A stretch of DNA of 46,837 bases from an uncultured Prevotellaceae bacterium (GTDB lineage: Bacteria; Bacteroidota; Bacteroidia; Bacteroidales; Bacteroidaceae), in contig CADAKX010000021.1 in NCBI GenBank assembly GCA_902788605.1, positions 1 through 46,837 on the forward strand, in the 5' to 3' direction. The position numbers and the translations under genes are program-made. Position 1 is the first letter of the stretch; every line of letters starts with the position of its first letter. The notes beneath the pieces were generated by a model. The model did no database searches. It had not been told where the DNA came from and saw only the letters and a list, made by a program, of their open reading frames with translations. This document shows positions 14,288-23,889 of the stretch, in pieces.

Positions 14288-16399
14288 TTATTTGCTGTTG
14301 TTGATAATGGTGAAGTTAGTTACAGGGTTACCTTTCTCGTCGAGGAAGCGCACACAGAAGTCGCTCATGCCGGGGCCATTGATGATGGCACCACGCAGGA
14401 TATTGCGGCCTTTCTTCAGGGTGAGACGGCGCGACATGCAGTCGTCCTTCACCATGCGGCGGTCGCCGCTGAGCAGCAGGGCTTCCTCGCCGTTGAGCCA
14501 CCACATTGAGGCTGAGTTAGATCCTACGGCCAGACGCACGTCCTTGATCTCCTCGGGGCAGTCGATGATGGTGACACCCCAGAACAGCACGCCATAGACC
14601 TTCTCGCCATACTTCTCGGCAAAGCGGAACAGCTTGACGTTGAAGTTCTCGCTGTCGAGGGCATGCCAGGTCAGCGTCTGCTTCACAGTCTTGATCTCGG
14701 GCTTGAACGGCTCGGCAGAACGGCCACGGCCGAAGCCTGCGGGAGCGGTCTCCTGCTTGAAGACGGCGTTCACCTTCTGGCCGTCCTTAGGCAGGATGGT
14801 CATCTGGTTCTTGAAGTACTCGCGGTTGAAGTGGTCGCGTAGGTAGCTGTCGGTAAACACGGTGTTGCCGCTGTTGGGCTTGTCGATGGGTTCCAGCAGC
14901 ATCCAGCGACGGATAAAGCCTTCGCTATCGGGAGTGGCGGGAGCGGCGGTAGCCTTAGAGAAGTACTTGGGACGGTTCTTGAAGAGTACCCAGTCGACGC
15001 TCGCGGCACCAGGACCCTCGCAGGTCACCACCAGGTCGACAACACCCTTGGGCACGTAGTCGAGAGACACGGTCTGGGTGAGCCACTGGTTAGTCATATC
15101 GCGACGGAAACGGCTCATCATGGGGTTGGCGGCAGCACCACCAGCTGGCTGTTCGGGCTTCACGGTGAGTTTGATGCGTGCGAGAACCTTACCCTTGGCG
15201 TTGCCCTCGCGGATGCAGAACTCGGTGTTGTCGCTGGCCTTGGCGTTGACAATCATATAGCCATCGGTGAGGCAGCTGAAGTCCACGTCGGCATACTTCA
15301 TCCAACCCTTAGCGGGGATGGTGGCATAGTCGCCGCTGAAGGCAATCGTGGTATCTATATGGGCTGTGGTCACACCGTCGGAAGCGGTGCTGTAGCGGTC
15401 GATCTGAATCTTCTCGGTGGCCTTGTTGATACCAACACCACGCATGGTGGGCTTCACCTCCTGGATAGTGCCGTCGGGATTGAAGAAGAGCTTTTCAATC
15501 TGCACAGAGCGGCGCTTGTCGTCGTTGGGCGAGAAGAAATTGCAGTGATAGAACAGGTACCACTGGCCCTTGTAGTTGACAATGCTGTGATGGTTGGTCC
15601 AGCAGCCATTGGCATGCTCGGCCATGATGAGACCCTTGTATTCATAGGGTCCCATGGGGTTCTTACTCATGGCATAACCCAGCACCTCGGTATTCTCTCT
15701 GACATAGGGGTAGGTGAGGTAGTACCAGCCGTTAGCCTCGAAAGCAAACGGACCTTCGGCCTGGCGGTTGGGCAGGCCCTGGAGGCAGTTGACACCAACC
15801 ATCTCCATCTCGCGGTTGCCCCATTTCACGGTCTCCTTGGGGTTGTCGTCGGCGAGTTCCTTCATGTTGGGCTTCAACTTGGCGCAGCGGCCATTGCCCC
15901 AGAAGATGTAGGCATTGCCGTCAGAGGCCTGAAGCACACAGGGGTCGATGCCGTTAATGCCCTTGATAGGCTCCTTCTCGGGGATGAACGGACCTGTGGG
16001 GCTGTCGGCAATGGCAACGCCAACGGCAAAGCCACCACGACCCTCGGCGGGTGCTGAGGGAAAGTAGAAATAATACTTGCCGTTGCGCTCAACGCAGTCG
16101 GGCGCCCACATTGAGTAGGAGTCTTTTCTCACCCAGGGTACTTTGTTCTGGGTGACAATCATACCGTGGTCGGTCCAGTCGGTCAGGTTCTCGGACGAGA
16201 ATACATGATAGTCTTCCATGCAGAACCAGTCCTGACGCTGTCCGACAGGAGGCTTGATGTCGTGTGACGGGTACAGGTACACCTTGTTGTTAAACACACG
16301 CGCAGTAGGGTCAGCCGAGAACTGGTCTCGAATGACGGGGTTCTGGGCTGATGCCAAAGCGGGCAAAGCCATCAGAACACAGGCTATGGTTTTTCTCAT
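14288..16399 (-). CDS. GH43 beta-xylosidase/arabinofuranosidase-like enzyme with C-terminal binding domains
   Basis: 703 residues, with signal MRKTIACVLMALPALASAQN. The catalytic propeller occupies about 20-340: D30 ('SADPTARVF'), D152 ('NGIDPCV') and E215 ('AEGPFAFE'). The 'YLYPSHD' and 'TNHHSIV' stretches are typical of xylan-active GH43 enzymes. Residues about 350-490 form a beta-sandwich resembling CBM6 ('YADVDFSCLTDGYMIVNAKA', 'VSLDYVPKGVVDLVVTCEG'). The last about 190 residues form an additional beta domain ('LTWHALDSENFNVKLFRFAE') that I cannot assign. Probably periplasmic or surface. It belongs to the xylan operon with GH10 and GH67. Confidence 0.88.
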   Translation of the reverse strand: MRKTIACVLMALPALASAQNPVIRDQFSADPTARVFNNKVYLYPSHDIKPPVGQRQDWFCMEDYHVFSSENLTDWTDHGMIVTQNKVPWVRKDSYSMWAPDCVERNGKYYFYFPSAPAEGRGGFAVGVAIADSPTGPFIPEKEPIKGINGIDPCVLQASDGNAYIFWGNGRCAKLKPNMKELADDNPKETVKWGNREMEMVGVNCLQGLPNRQAEGPFAFEANGWYYLTYPYVRENTEVLGYAMSKNPMGPYEYKGLIMAEHANGCWTNHHSIVNYKGQWYLFYHCNFFSPNDDKRRSVQIEKLFFNPDGTIQEVKPTMRGVGINKATEKIQIDRYSTASDGVTTAHIDTTIAFSGDYATIPAKGWMKYADVDFSCLTDGYMIVNAKASDNTEFCIREGNAKGKVLARIKLTVKPEQPAGGAAANPMMSRFRRDMTNQWLTQTVSLDYVPKGVVDLVVTCEGPGAASVDWVLFKNRPKYFSKATAAPATPDSEGFIRRWMLLEPIDKPNSGNTVFTDSYLRDHFNREYFKNQMTILPKDGQKVNAVFKQETAPAGFGRGRSAEPFKPEIKTVKQTLTWHALDSENFNVKLFRFAEKYGEKVYGVLFWGVTIIDCPEEIKDVRLAVGSNSASMWWLNGEEALLLSGDRRMVKDDCMSRRLTLKKGRNILRGAIINGPGMSDFCVRFLDEKGNPVTNFTIINNSK

Positions 16400-16433
16400 A
16401 GATAAAAATTGTTGTTGATAAATAAGTTAGTCT

Positions 16434-18203
16434 TTATTTGGTCTTATTGGCAAACTGTCCGAAGTACTCCAGACAGACATCGCGCCACAGACGGGCATCC
16501 TTTTGCTGGAACTCCAGACTCTTGGCCACGGCGCGCCAACGCTCTCCATCGATGAAGGGCAAGGCGTCATTCCATACGGCGGCAAAGTCGTCCACCTCGT
16601 TGACACCGCGGTTGTAGCACCACTGCAGCTCCTCCCAAACGGTGCGGCCGCTGTTCAGGCGGCGCGTCCAGGGCACACGATGGAACCACAGCAGGAAGCG
16701 CTCGGGACAGGTGTCGATATTGTCGTAGAGAGAGCAGTAGGGCTCGCGGTACTGTGCGGTGGCATTGGTACCGGTGCTGCTGCGGTCGACGCCGATGCTG
16801 TCGCTGTTGGCACGGTGATAGTAAACGGGGCACCACTCAATGGGGTAGCGGGCGATGAAACCGCCAGGCTGGGGACCCATGTGATGGTCGAACTTAAAGA
16901 TATGGTGCAAGCCGAGGGGCATCATGTAGTCAACGCAAGCCTCGCGACTGCGTTGCATCATGCTCACCAGACGCGCATCGTTGGTGTCGAAAGTCTGCTT
17001 CAGCCACTCCTCTGCAATCTCCTTCGACGAGAGCATGGGGTTCCATGCCAGACGGCCGAAAGCATACCAGTTGGCCTGAGAGAAATGATGACCGCACCAG
17101 TTGGTGTCGAGTCCGATGTTGGCCACGCCGGCAATGCCTACCAGAATCTTGGGGTTGACATAGGAGAAGAACTCCTTCCACATGGGAGCCAGATAGACCA
17201 GGTGCTTGCTCTGACCCAGATACTCCTGGGTGATCTGAAGCTCGGCCATCTGTGGGGTCTTCTTCATCTGGTCGAAGATGGGGGCGTATGGCTCGCGGGG
17301 CTGGAAGTCCAGCGGACCGTTCTTTGACTGAAGAATCACGTTGTCGCGGAACTGGCCATCGAGTTCGGCAAACTCAGAGACAGCTTGCTTCACACGGTCC
17401 TCGCCCTGATGCTTGGCACCATAGACAAACGAGCGCCACATCACGATGCCACCGAAAGGCTTTAGGGCATCGGCCAGCATGTTGGCACCGTCGGCATGGG
17501 TGCGGCCATAGTCAAACGGACCAGGCTGTCCCTCGCTGTTGGCCTTGACCAGGAAACCACCGAAGTCGGGGATGGCGGCATAGATCTCCTTGGCCTTCTT
17601 CTGCCACCAACGACGCACCTGAGGGTTCAGGGGGTCGGCCGTCTTCAACTCTCCCAAAGCCTTGGGCGAACCGAAGTTCACAGAGATATAGACCTTGATG
17701 CCCCAGGGGCGCAGAATGTCGGCCACCTCTTTCACCTTATTAATATATGCGCGTGTGAGCATCTTCGGTGAGGCGTTCACATTGTTGAGCACGGTGCCGT
17801 TGATGCCTACAGAGGCATTGGCCTCTGCGTATTTCTCAATCAGGTTGTGGTCAATCTCCAGGCGGTTGTTCCAGAAGATGCTCTTGCCGGCATAGCCGCG
17901 CTCGATGCTGCCATCGATGTTGTCCCAATGGTTCAGGATGCGCAACTTGTAGTAAGGATGCGACTCGCCCTGCTCGCCACGCAGCAATGCATAGCGACCA
18001 TAGAGCAGGCCCATCTCGGTGCGAGCTGTCACCGTGCGTCCGCTGATGCGATAACCATCATCGTCGGGCATGGTAGGGTCAATTTTCAGCGTGATGTCCT
18101 TAGGCATCTCGTGGCGTAGCCACAAACGACTACCGTCCTCTGCACTGGCAGTGATGGCCAGGCAGAGGACGAATAGTACTATAAAGGTTTTTAGTTTATT
18201 CAT
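16434..18203 (-). CDS. aguA: GH67 alpha-glucuronidase
   Basis: I choose ATG 18203 (MNKLKTFIVLFVLCLAITAS), which gives a signal peptide and overlaps the end of the upstream gene by 8 bp; the longer frame adds ten non-signal residues. In this 589-residue numbering the GH67 catalytic residues are seen as E224 ('KANSEGQPGPF'), D299 ('SKNGPLDFQ') and E327 ('ELQITQEYLG'), with the family's typical 28-residue step between the last two. The enzyme removes (4-O-methyl)glucuronic acid from the terminal xylose of xylo-oligosaccharides made by GH10. Slightly shorter than many GH67 proteins (about 650-700), the difference lying in the N-terminal beta domain. Confidence 0.95.
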   Translation of the reverse strand: MNKLKTFIVLFVLCLAITASAEDGSRLWLRHEMPKDITLKIDPTMPDDDGYRISGRTVTARTEMGLLYGRYALLRGEQGESHPYYKLRILNHWDNIDGSIERGYAGKSIFWNNRLEIDHNLIEKYAEANASVGINGTVLNNVNASPKMLTRAYINKVKEVADILRPWGIKVYISVNFGSPKALGELKTADPLNPQVRRWWQKKAKEIYAAIPDFGGFLVKANSEGQPGPFDYGRTHADGANMLADALKPFGGIVMWRSFVYGAKHQGEDRVKQAVSEFAELDGQFRDNVILQSKNGPLDFQPREPYAPIFDQMKKTPQMAELQITQEYLGQSKHLVYLAPMWKEFFSYVNPKILVGIAGVANIGLDTNWCGHHFSQANWYAFGRLAWNPMLSSKEIAEEWLKQTFDTNDARLVSMMQRSREACVDYMMPLGLHHIFKFDHHMGPQPGGFIARYPIEWCPVYYHRANSDSIGVDRSSTGTNATAQYREPYCSLYDNIDTCPERFLLWFHRVPWTRRLNSGRTVWEELQWCYNRGVNEVDDFAAVWNDALPFIDGERWRAVAKSLEFQQKDARLWRDVCLEYFGQFANKTK

Positions 18204-19233
18204 TGACAACGGTCTTGATGGTTCCATCCTCATTGTAGAACAGACGCTGAACCTTCAGCGAACGCAGGTGCGTGATATCCTTAGAGGGCACGCAGTCGTG
18301 ATACAGTAGGTACCACTGACCCTTGAACTCCACGATGCAGTGGTGGGTGGTCCAACCAACCACGGGCTCCAGAATCACACCCTGATAGGTGAAGGGACCG
18401 TAAGGATTATCTCCGATGGCGTAGCACAGGAAGTGGCTGTCGCCGGTAGAGTAAGAGAAATAATACTTGCCATTGTACTTGTGCATCCAGCTGGCCTCGA
18501 AGAAACGGTGAGGATCATCGGCACGCAGGGGCTTGCCAGCCTTGTCGAGAATCACGACGGGACGGGGAGCCTCGGTGAACTGCAGTACGTCGTCGGTCAT
18601 ACGGGCTACGTAGCTTGACAGGGCGGGAACGTCGGCAGGTGCCCACAACTCGGTCTTCTTGTCGGAAGCGTGACCCAAGTCAACGTATCCGGCGGGAGCG
18701 GCCTCGGTGTCAGGCTGCTGGATGGGCTTGACGCTCAGGGGCACATGCCACTGGAGCTGTCCGCCCCACAGACCACCATAATAACAATAGACGGTGCCAT
18801 CGTCGTCCTTGAAGGCACAGGGGTCGATGCTGTAGGCGCCACGGATGGGGTGCTCCTGGGGAATGAACGGACCTTCGGGCTTGTCGGCAATAGCCACACC
18901 CAGGTGGAATTCGCCGTTATAGTCTTTGGCCGAGAAGATGAGGTAGTATTTGCCATTCTTCTCCACCACGTCGCTGTCCCACATCTGCTTCTCTACCCAG
19001 GCCACCTGGTCTTGGTCGAGGATTACACCGTGGTCGGTCACTTCGCCGTTCTCGATGTCTTCGAAAGAAAGCACATGGTAGTCGCGCATCTGGAAGTGTC
19101 CGCCGTCGTCATCGAAGACGTTGTCGCACTCACGGTCGTGTGAGGGATAGATGTACAACTTGCCGTTAAAAACGTGGGCCGCGGGGTCGGCCATATAGTC
19201 ACTTGGGAACAAATAACGAGGTAATTTTGCCAT
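18196..19233 (-). CDS. xynB: GH43 beta-xylosidase/alpha-L-arabinofuranosidase, cytoplasmic type
   Basis: 345 residues, no signal peptide. A compact five-bladed propeller with D16 ('YMADPAAHVF'), D137 ('YSIDPCAF') and E246 ('FFEASWMHKY'). This short form with 'LFPSDYMADPAAHVFNGKLY' is the GH43 type that commonly pairs with GH10 and a GPH symporter in Prevotella/Bacteroides xylan clusters (xynB-like). It would split imported xylo-oligosaccharides to xylose. The stop (18196) overlaps the GH67 start by 8 bp, so the two are translationally coupled. Confidence 0.92.
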   Translation of the reverse strand: MAKLPRYLFPSDYMADPAAHVFNGKLYIYPSHDRECDNVFDDDGGHFQMRDYHVLSFEDIENGEVTDHGVILDQDQVAWVEKQMWDSDVVEKNGKYYLIFSAKDYNGEFHLGVAIADKPEGPFIPQEHPIRGAYSIDPCAFKDDDGTVYCYYGGLWGGQLQWHVPLSVKPIQQPDTEAAPAGYVDLGHASDKKTELWAPADVPALSSYVARMTDDVLQFTEAPRPVVILDKAGKPLRADDPHRFFEASWMHKYNGKYYFSYSTGDSHFLCYAIGDNPYGPFTYQGVILEPVVGWTTHHCIVEFKGQWYLLYHDCVPSKDITHLRSLKVQRLFYNEDGTIKTVVNE

Positions 19234-19242
19234 AGTACTGTA

Positions 19243-20352
19243 TTATTTATAAAGTTTGACGATTTCGTTAACAATAGGTTTAATTTTATACTGACGATCT
19301 ACGAGCAAAGGATAGTTGGTACGACCCTTGATAGGCCATCCGTTGAGCCAAGAACCGCCATCGCTGACACCCCACAGGTTGATGCGAGAAATCTGATTGC
19401 GGTGCTTATAGTAGATCTTAAAGAGGTCGAGCCAGCGCTGGTCCACTTCCTTCTGCTTGGCAGCGGGCAGTCCGTCCACATAGGGGTTGTACTTCTTCTG
19501 CAACTCGAAATTCTGGGCGATATCTGCACCGCCGAAGCCCTCTGGGTTGGGCAGTACGTTGATGTCGAGCTCGGTAATCATCACCTTTACGCCACAGGCA
19601 GCAAAGGCATCGATGCTCTTCTCATAGTCGTCCAGGTTGGGGTAGTCCAGTCCGTTGTGACTCTGCATACCTACGCCATCGATGCGCAGGCCCTTGGCCT
19701 TGAGGTTCTTTACCAGACGGCAAACGGCATCGCGCTTGGCGGGGTTTGACATCGAATAGTCGTTGTAATAGAGTTCTGCATCGGGGTCGGCCTCATGGGC
19801 AGCGCGGAAGCAGATCTCAAAGAAGTCCTCGCCCAGCAGACGGTAGTAGGGAGAGTTGCGGAAAGAACCATCGTCGTTGATGGCCTCGTTGATGACGTCC
19901 CAGCCATAGACCTGTCCCTTGTAGTGGCCTACCACGGTCTTGATGTGCTTGATGAGACGAGCCTTCAGCACCTCTTTCGACGCAGGACTGGCGGTATAGC
20001 CATTGGTGAACCACCAGTCGGGAGCCTGTGAGTGCCACACCAGACAGTGACCAATCACCTTCAGGTTGTGCTGTTCGCAGTAGCTCACAAACTTATCGGC
20101 CACACGGAAGTCAAAAATCCCCTCGGCGGGAGCCAGTGACTCGGGCTTCATGCAGTTCTCGGCTACGGCGCAGTTGAAGTGCTTGTCAACCAAAGCGTCG
20201 GCCTCGGGCACCTGTCCGTCACTCTGCCACTGGTTGATGGCAGCGCCAATTAAACAATACTTTCCAATCGCGTCTTTCAATCCCTGCTGAGCCATAGATG
20301 CCAAGGGCATCATGGCCAGACAGAGAGCAAGTGTCTTAATGTTCTTATTCAT
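19243..20352 (-). CDS. xynA: GH10 endo-1,4-beta-xylanase
   Basis: 369 residues with signal peptide MNKNIKTLALCLAMMPLASMAQ and a single GH10 barrel, no binding modules. The acid/base is E156 in 'WDVINEAIND', the nucleophile E261 in 'VMITELDIN'; 'GHCLVWHSQAPDWWF' (101-115) is the conserved subsite motif. It cuts the xylan backbone. In the operon it follows the symporter gene by 5 bp. The presence of GH67 fits, because GH10 products carry glucuronic acid on the terminal xylose that GH67 needs. Confidence 0.96.
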   Translation of the reverse strand: MNKNIKTLALCLAMMPLASMAQQGLKDAIGKYCLIGAAINQWQSDGQVPEADALVDKHFNCAVAENCMKPESLAPAEGIFDFRVADKFVSYCEQHNLKVIGHCLVWHSQAPDWWFTNGYTASPASKEVLKARLIKHIKTVVGHYKGQVYGWDVINEAINDDGSFRNSPYYRLLGEDFFEICFRAAHEADPDAELYYNDYSMSNPAKRDAVCRLVKNLKAKGLRIDGVGMQSHNGLDYPNLDDYEKSIDAFAACGVKVMITELDINVLPNPEGFGGADIAQNFELQKKYNPYVDGLPAAKQKEVDQRWLDLFKIYYKHRNQISRINLWGVSDGGSWLNGWPIKGRTNYPLLVDRQYKIKPIVNEIVKLYK

Positions 20353-20357
20353 GTTTA

Positions 20358-21764
20358 TTATTTGTTGCTACGTGCTTCAATCTCCTTGTTGATTTCGTCT
20401 AGTTTCTCGTCGGTAAGAGGATACTTGTAGATGAGGCATCCTACGACAACGAGGAGGGCGGCGGGGATGATACAGGTGAACACCAGGATGGCATTCTGGG
20501 CGATGGCAGAATAGTTGGCCAACTTCGTGTAGTAGGCGTTTACAGGCGCACTGATAAAGGATGCCAGGAACACTACCACAAAGATACTCAGTACGAGCTG
20601 GAGGCACTTGTTGGCCTTGAACTCCTGCCACATCTCGCCGAATGATACGGGCTTCTCGGGGGTCGTGGTGATATTCTCCTTGCTACCCATGAAGCAGAGC
20701 ATCAAGAGGACGAAGCCGACGAGTGCAAATACGCAGGTAACGATGAACCATGCGCTGGGTTCAATGGGTAATGCTGACTCCTCGCTGGCAAAGTTGAAGC
20801 CAATCCATCCCATCACCAGTGGTGTAATCCAACCAGCGATAGAGAAACCTGCCTTGAAAGCCACACCGGCAAGGGCGTTGACAGTAGCGGCGGGGCGGTT
20901 GCCAGTGCGATACTCAGCCTCGGTGATGACCTCAGGAACCAATGCCCACATCAGTGAACCTACCAGCAGACCAACACCAGTCATGACCTTTGCAATCTGA
21001 ACCAGTGTGTTGAGTTCCTCAACGTCGAAGAACTTACCGATGGTGAACAAGATGATAAATCCAATCAAACCAATGGCGAGGAGTGTGTAATAAAGTCCTT
21101 TCTTGCCCAACCATCTCTTCAGCATGGGCAGTGAGGGCAGGATGACGAAAGCGGGAATGGTACCAATAGCCATGAAGGTGGCCTGATTCCAGTCGATGGC
21201 AGTGTGAACACACATGGCGAGTCCGATGGGGAAGCCTGCCTGAACCACGATCTGACCGATATTGGCACATACCATTCGCGTAGATGTCAGAATCAGTACC
21301 TCGTCGTTGTCACGTGTCATACTGGCCATAATCGAGCCATAGGGGATGTTGACCACTGAGTAGATCATGCTCAGCACGGTGTAGCTGACTGTGGCGTAGA
21401 TAATTTTTGCGGTGGTGCCCCATTCTGCAGCCTGAGGAAGCATCAGCAGACAGGCAGCAACGGTAAGAGGAATACCACCATAGAGGAGGTAGGCACGATA
21501 CTTGCCTAATTTGGGATTTCTATTGTCAATGTAGCGACCTACTACAGGACTCCAGAAACAGTCAATGAGTCGAACTGCGAGAATCAGTCCGCTGACAAAG
21601 GCTGGATTTAATTTCAAAACGGTGGTCAGGTAAATCATCAGGTAGCATGCTACCGTCTGGAAAATAAGATTCTGCGCCAGGTCGCCCGATCCGAAACCGA
21701 TGCGCTGAAGCCACGAAAGTTTGTAGAATCCTTTTGACTCTTGATTAATAGTAACTGTTGACAT
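20358..21764 (-). CDS. GPH-family (MFS) oligosaccharide:cation symporter
   Basis: 468 residues with about 12 membrane segments. The N-terminus 'LQRIGFGSGDLAQNLIFQTV' and the loop 'VGRYIDNRNPKLGKYRAYLL' are hallmarks of glycoside-pentoside-hexuronide symporters (XynP/UidB/MelB-like). A long cytoplasmic loop and a hydrophilic tail are present ('LDEINKEIEARSNK'). It is the first gene of the xylan operon, so uptake of xylo-oligosaccharides driven by Na+ or H+ is the likely job. In Prevotella xylan clusters a similar symporter gene accompanies xynA and xynB. No SusC/SusD partner is seen in this window. Confidence 0.92.
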   Translation of the reverse strand: MSTVTINQESKGFYKLSWLQRIGFGSGDLAQNLIFQTVACYLMIYLTTVLKLNPAFVSGLILAVRLIDCFWSPVVGRYIDNRNPKLGKYRAYLLYGGIPLTVAACLLMLPQAAEWGTTAKIIYATVSYTVLSMIYSVVNIPYGSIMASMTRDNDEVLILTSTRMVCANIGQIVVQAGFPIGLAMCVHTAIDWNQATFMAIGTIPAFVILPSLPMLKRWLGKKGLYYTLLAIGLIGFIILFTIGKFFDVEELNTLVQIAKVMTGVGLLVGSLMWALVPEVITEAEYRTGNRPAATVNALAGVAFKAGFSIAGWITPLVMGWIGFNFASEESALPIEPSAWFIVTCVFALVGFVLLMLCFMGSKENITTTPEKPVSFGEMWQEFKANKCLQLVLSIFVVVFLASFISAPVNAYYTKLANYSAIAQNAILVFTCIIPAALLVVVGCLIYKYPLTDEKLDEINKEIEARSNK

Positions 21765-21799
21765 AATTGTTATTGATTATTTTTTGTTTAATTTGCTTG

Positions 21800-21807
21800 C
21801 AAAGTTA
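21800..21807 (-). promoter_or_regulatory. -7 box of the xylan operon (TAACTTTG)
   Basis: The minus strand reads TAACTTTG, matching TAnnTTTG, 35 bp upstream of the symporter ATG at 21764. It lies back to back with the plus-strand box at 21916-21923, so the two transcription units share a 166-bp divergent region. Confidence 0.6.
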
Positions 21808-21915
21808 CTTGTTTTTTTTCGAATTTGTCTTTCCTCATGTTTCATAATGCTATTCAAATTGTTTCATCAGGCTCAAAAAGTCCTATGTTTCCTGCTCTGT
21901 GAGACAAAAAATGCG

Positions 21916-21923
21916 TATTTTTG
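21916..21923 (+). promoter_or_regulatory. -7 box (TATTTTTG) only 7 bp before the esterase ATG
   Basis: TATTTTTG matches TAnnTTTG. The ATG of the esterase follows at 21931, so a start point about 7 nt downstream would yield a leaderless or nearly leaderless mRNA. Confidence 0.55.
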
Positions 21924-21930
21924 CAGAGTT

Positions 21931-23847
21931 ATGAGAAAAACCATCACTATGCTGTGTGCACTCGCTATGAGTGTCACCCTGTGCAGCGCCGAGGTGCGTT
22001 TGCCACAGATTTTCCAGTCGGGCATGGTGCTCCAACGTGGCACCAATATTCCAGTTTGGGGACAAGCCAATCCTCAAGAGAACGTCGTTGTTAGTCTGAA
22101 CAAGAAAAAGTGTGCTACCGTGACCGATTCCAACGGACGATGGCGCGTTGATCTGCCAGCCATGAAGGCGGGCGGACCATATATCCTTGAGGTGAAGGGT
22201 GAGAAGTCAGAGGCTATTTCGCTGACCGATGTATGGGTGGGCGATGTGTGGCTCTGCTCAGGTCAGTCAAACATGGAGACCACCCTTGAGCGTGTGTCGC
22301 CCCAGTATCCTGACGAACTCAACGACAGCAATAATATGGTGCGCCTGTTTCATGTGCAGTATCAGACCGATACCCGCCAGCCCTCTGCCGACCTGCGTCC
22401 TACGGCGTGGAAACGCTTGAATCGTGAGAATGCCTGGCGCTTCTCTTCTATCGGCTATTTCCTTGGCAAGCAATTGCAGCGAGAAAAGGGCGTGGCTCAG
22501 GGACTCATTGAGAGTGCGTGGGGTGGTACGCCTATTGAGGCTTGGATTGCTGCCGACAGCTTGGCAAAATACTATCCTGTGCTCCATCGTCAGACGCAGC
22601 TCTACCAGAACGATGCCTTCGTGCAGGCTCAGCAGCGAGCCGGTATGCTGGCTAACCAGCGCTGGCAGGAGATACTGGATCAGGGCGATCCTGGCGTGGG
22701 CAAATATACCTTGTTGGATTATGACGATTCGCAATGGGCCGAGGTCAATCAATATAACCTCTTGCCAGACAAACGTGAGTGGATAGGCAGTTTGTGGCTG
22801 CGTCAGCATATCACCATCAGTAAGGAACATGCAGGTAAGGCAGCCCAACTCCTTTTGGGTACCCTCTATGACAGCGATGTGACTTATGTGAATGGTGTTC
22901 AGGTGGGCAGCACGGGCTATCAGTATCCTCCTCGTCGTTATCAGGTACCAGAGGGATTGCTTCGCGAGGGTGATAATGTGATTACCATTCGCTTTGTCAA
23001 TAAGAACGGCAAACCCTATTTTATTCACGAAAAACCCTATCGTCTGGTCTTCGGGAAAGACGATGTACAGCCCCTTGACGAGCAGTGGAAACTGCAGACA
23101 GGCTTGGAGATGCCTTATAGCATTGGTCGTGGCATCGACTTGCAGTATCAACCCTCTACGCTCTTTAATGGCATGATCAGTCCGATGGCCCCCTTTGCAG
23201 TGGCTGGCGTGCTGTGGTATCAGGGCGAGTCGAATGCCGATACCCGTCAGGCCAGCGACTATGCCTCGTTGTTGCGCCTGATGATGGCCAACTGGCGTCA
23301 GGCCTTCCAGCGCCCCCAGTTGCCTTTTGTCATCATCCAGTTGGCCAACTATATGGAACCCTCTGCCCAGCCTCAGAATACCGGCTGGTCGATGGTGCGT
23401 GAGGCTCAGCGCGTGGTGGCTAAGGAAGACAAGTATGCCGAGTTGGCAGTAACCATCGACCGCGGCGAGACGGTGGATATCCATCCCTTGCGCAAGAAGG
23501 ATGTGGCCGAACGAGTGGCATTGGCCTTTGAACGCCTGCTGTGGAATCCTCGTACCGTGCTGTCACCCGAGGTCGTCAAGGCTACCATTGAGAATAACCA
23601 GGTGGTATGTACTCTCTCTCAGCCTCTGCTCCGTGATGGTGTGCTTTATGAATTTGAGGTGGCTGGTGCCGATGGCCGCTATGTTAATGCCGAGGCTGAG
23701 GGTAGGGGAAGTCAGATTTTTATCAAGTCGCCCGTTGCTCAGCCTGTTTCCATTCGCTATGCATGGAAGAACAACCCCATTCGTGCCAATGTCTATGGCA
23801 AGAACGGACTACCCATGAGTCCGTTCCAGCAAACAGTTAATGAGTAA
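21931..23847 (+). CDS. SGNH-type acetylesterase (sialate O-acetylesterase/CE20-like)
   Basis: The start at 21931 (MRKTITMLCALAMSVTLCSA) follows the promoter box and yields a signal peptide; the upstream frame to 21784 lies before the promoter. 638 residues. An N-terminal beta domain is followed by the SGNH core: nucleophile S113 in 'CSGQSNM', then 'GGTPIEAW', 'WYQGESNAD' and the Asp/His motif 'DIHPLRKKD'. A jelly-roll domain (about 260-365, 'SLWLRQHITISKEHAGKAAQ') is inserted in the core, as in CE20 acetylxylan esterases. It most likely removes acetyl groups from xylan, which matches the divergent xylan operon. Pectin acetyl groups are an alternative, as pectin genes follow. Confidence 0.85.
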   Translation: MRKTITMLCALAMSVTLCSAEVRLPQIFQSGMVLQRGTNIPVWGQANPQENVVVSLNKKKCATVTDSNGRWRVDLPAMKAGGPYILEVKGEKSEAISLTDVWVGDVWLCSGQSNMETTLERVSPQYPDELNDSNNMVRLFHVQYQTDTRQPSADLRPTAWKRLNRENAWRFSSIGYFLGKQLQREKGVAQGLIESAWGGTPIEAWIAADSLAKYYPVLHRQTQLYQNDAFVQAQQRAGMLANQRWQEILDQGDPGVGKYTLLDYDDSQWAEVNQYNLLPDKREWIGSLWLRQHITISKEHAGKAAQLLLGTLYDSDVTYVNGVQVGSTGYQYPPRRYQVPEGLLREGDNVITIRFVNKNGKPYFIHEKPYRLVFGKDDVQPLDEQWKLQTGLEMPYSIGRGIDLQYQPSTLFNGMISPMAPFAVAGVLWYQGESNADTRQASDYASLLRLMMANWRQAFQRPQLPFVIIQLANYMEPSAQPQNTGWSMVREAQRVVAKEDKYAELAVTIDRGETVDIHPLRKKDVAERVALAFERLLWNPRTVLSPEVVKATIENNQVVCTLSQPLLRDGVLYEFEVAGADGRYVNAEAEGRGSQIFIKSPVAQPVSIRYAWKNNPIRANVYGKNGLPMSPFQQTVNE

Positions 23848-23889
23848 TAGATTTCCAGACCAATACAGGCATCGTCTTGTGGAGTAGAT

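Noticed and set aside
16503-17327. Plus-strand frame of 274 codons opposite the GH67 gene
   Set aside because: The GH67 catalytic residues are on the minus strand; this frame is only its shadow.
22267-23484. Minus-strand frame of 405 codons opposite the acetylesterase
   Set aside because: The plus-strand gene has the SGNH motifs; the antisense frame has none and no promoter box.
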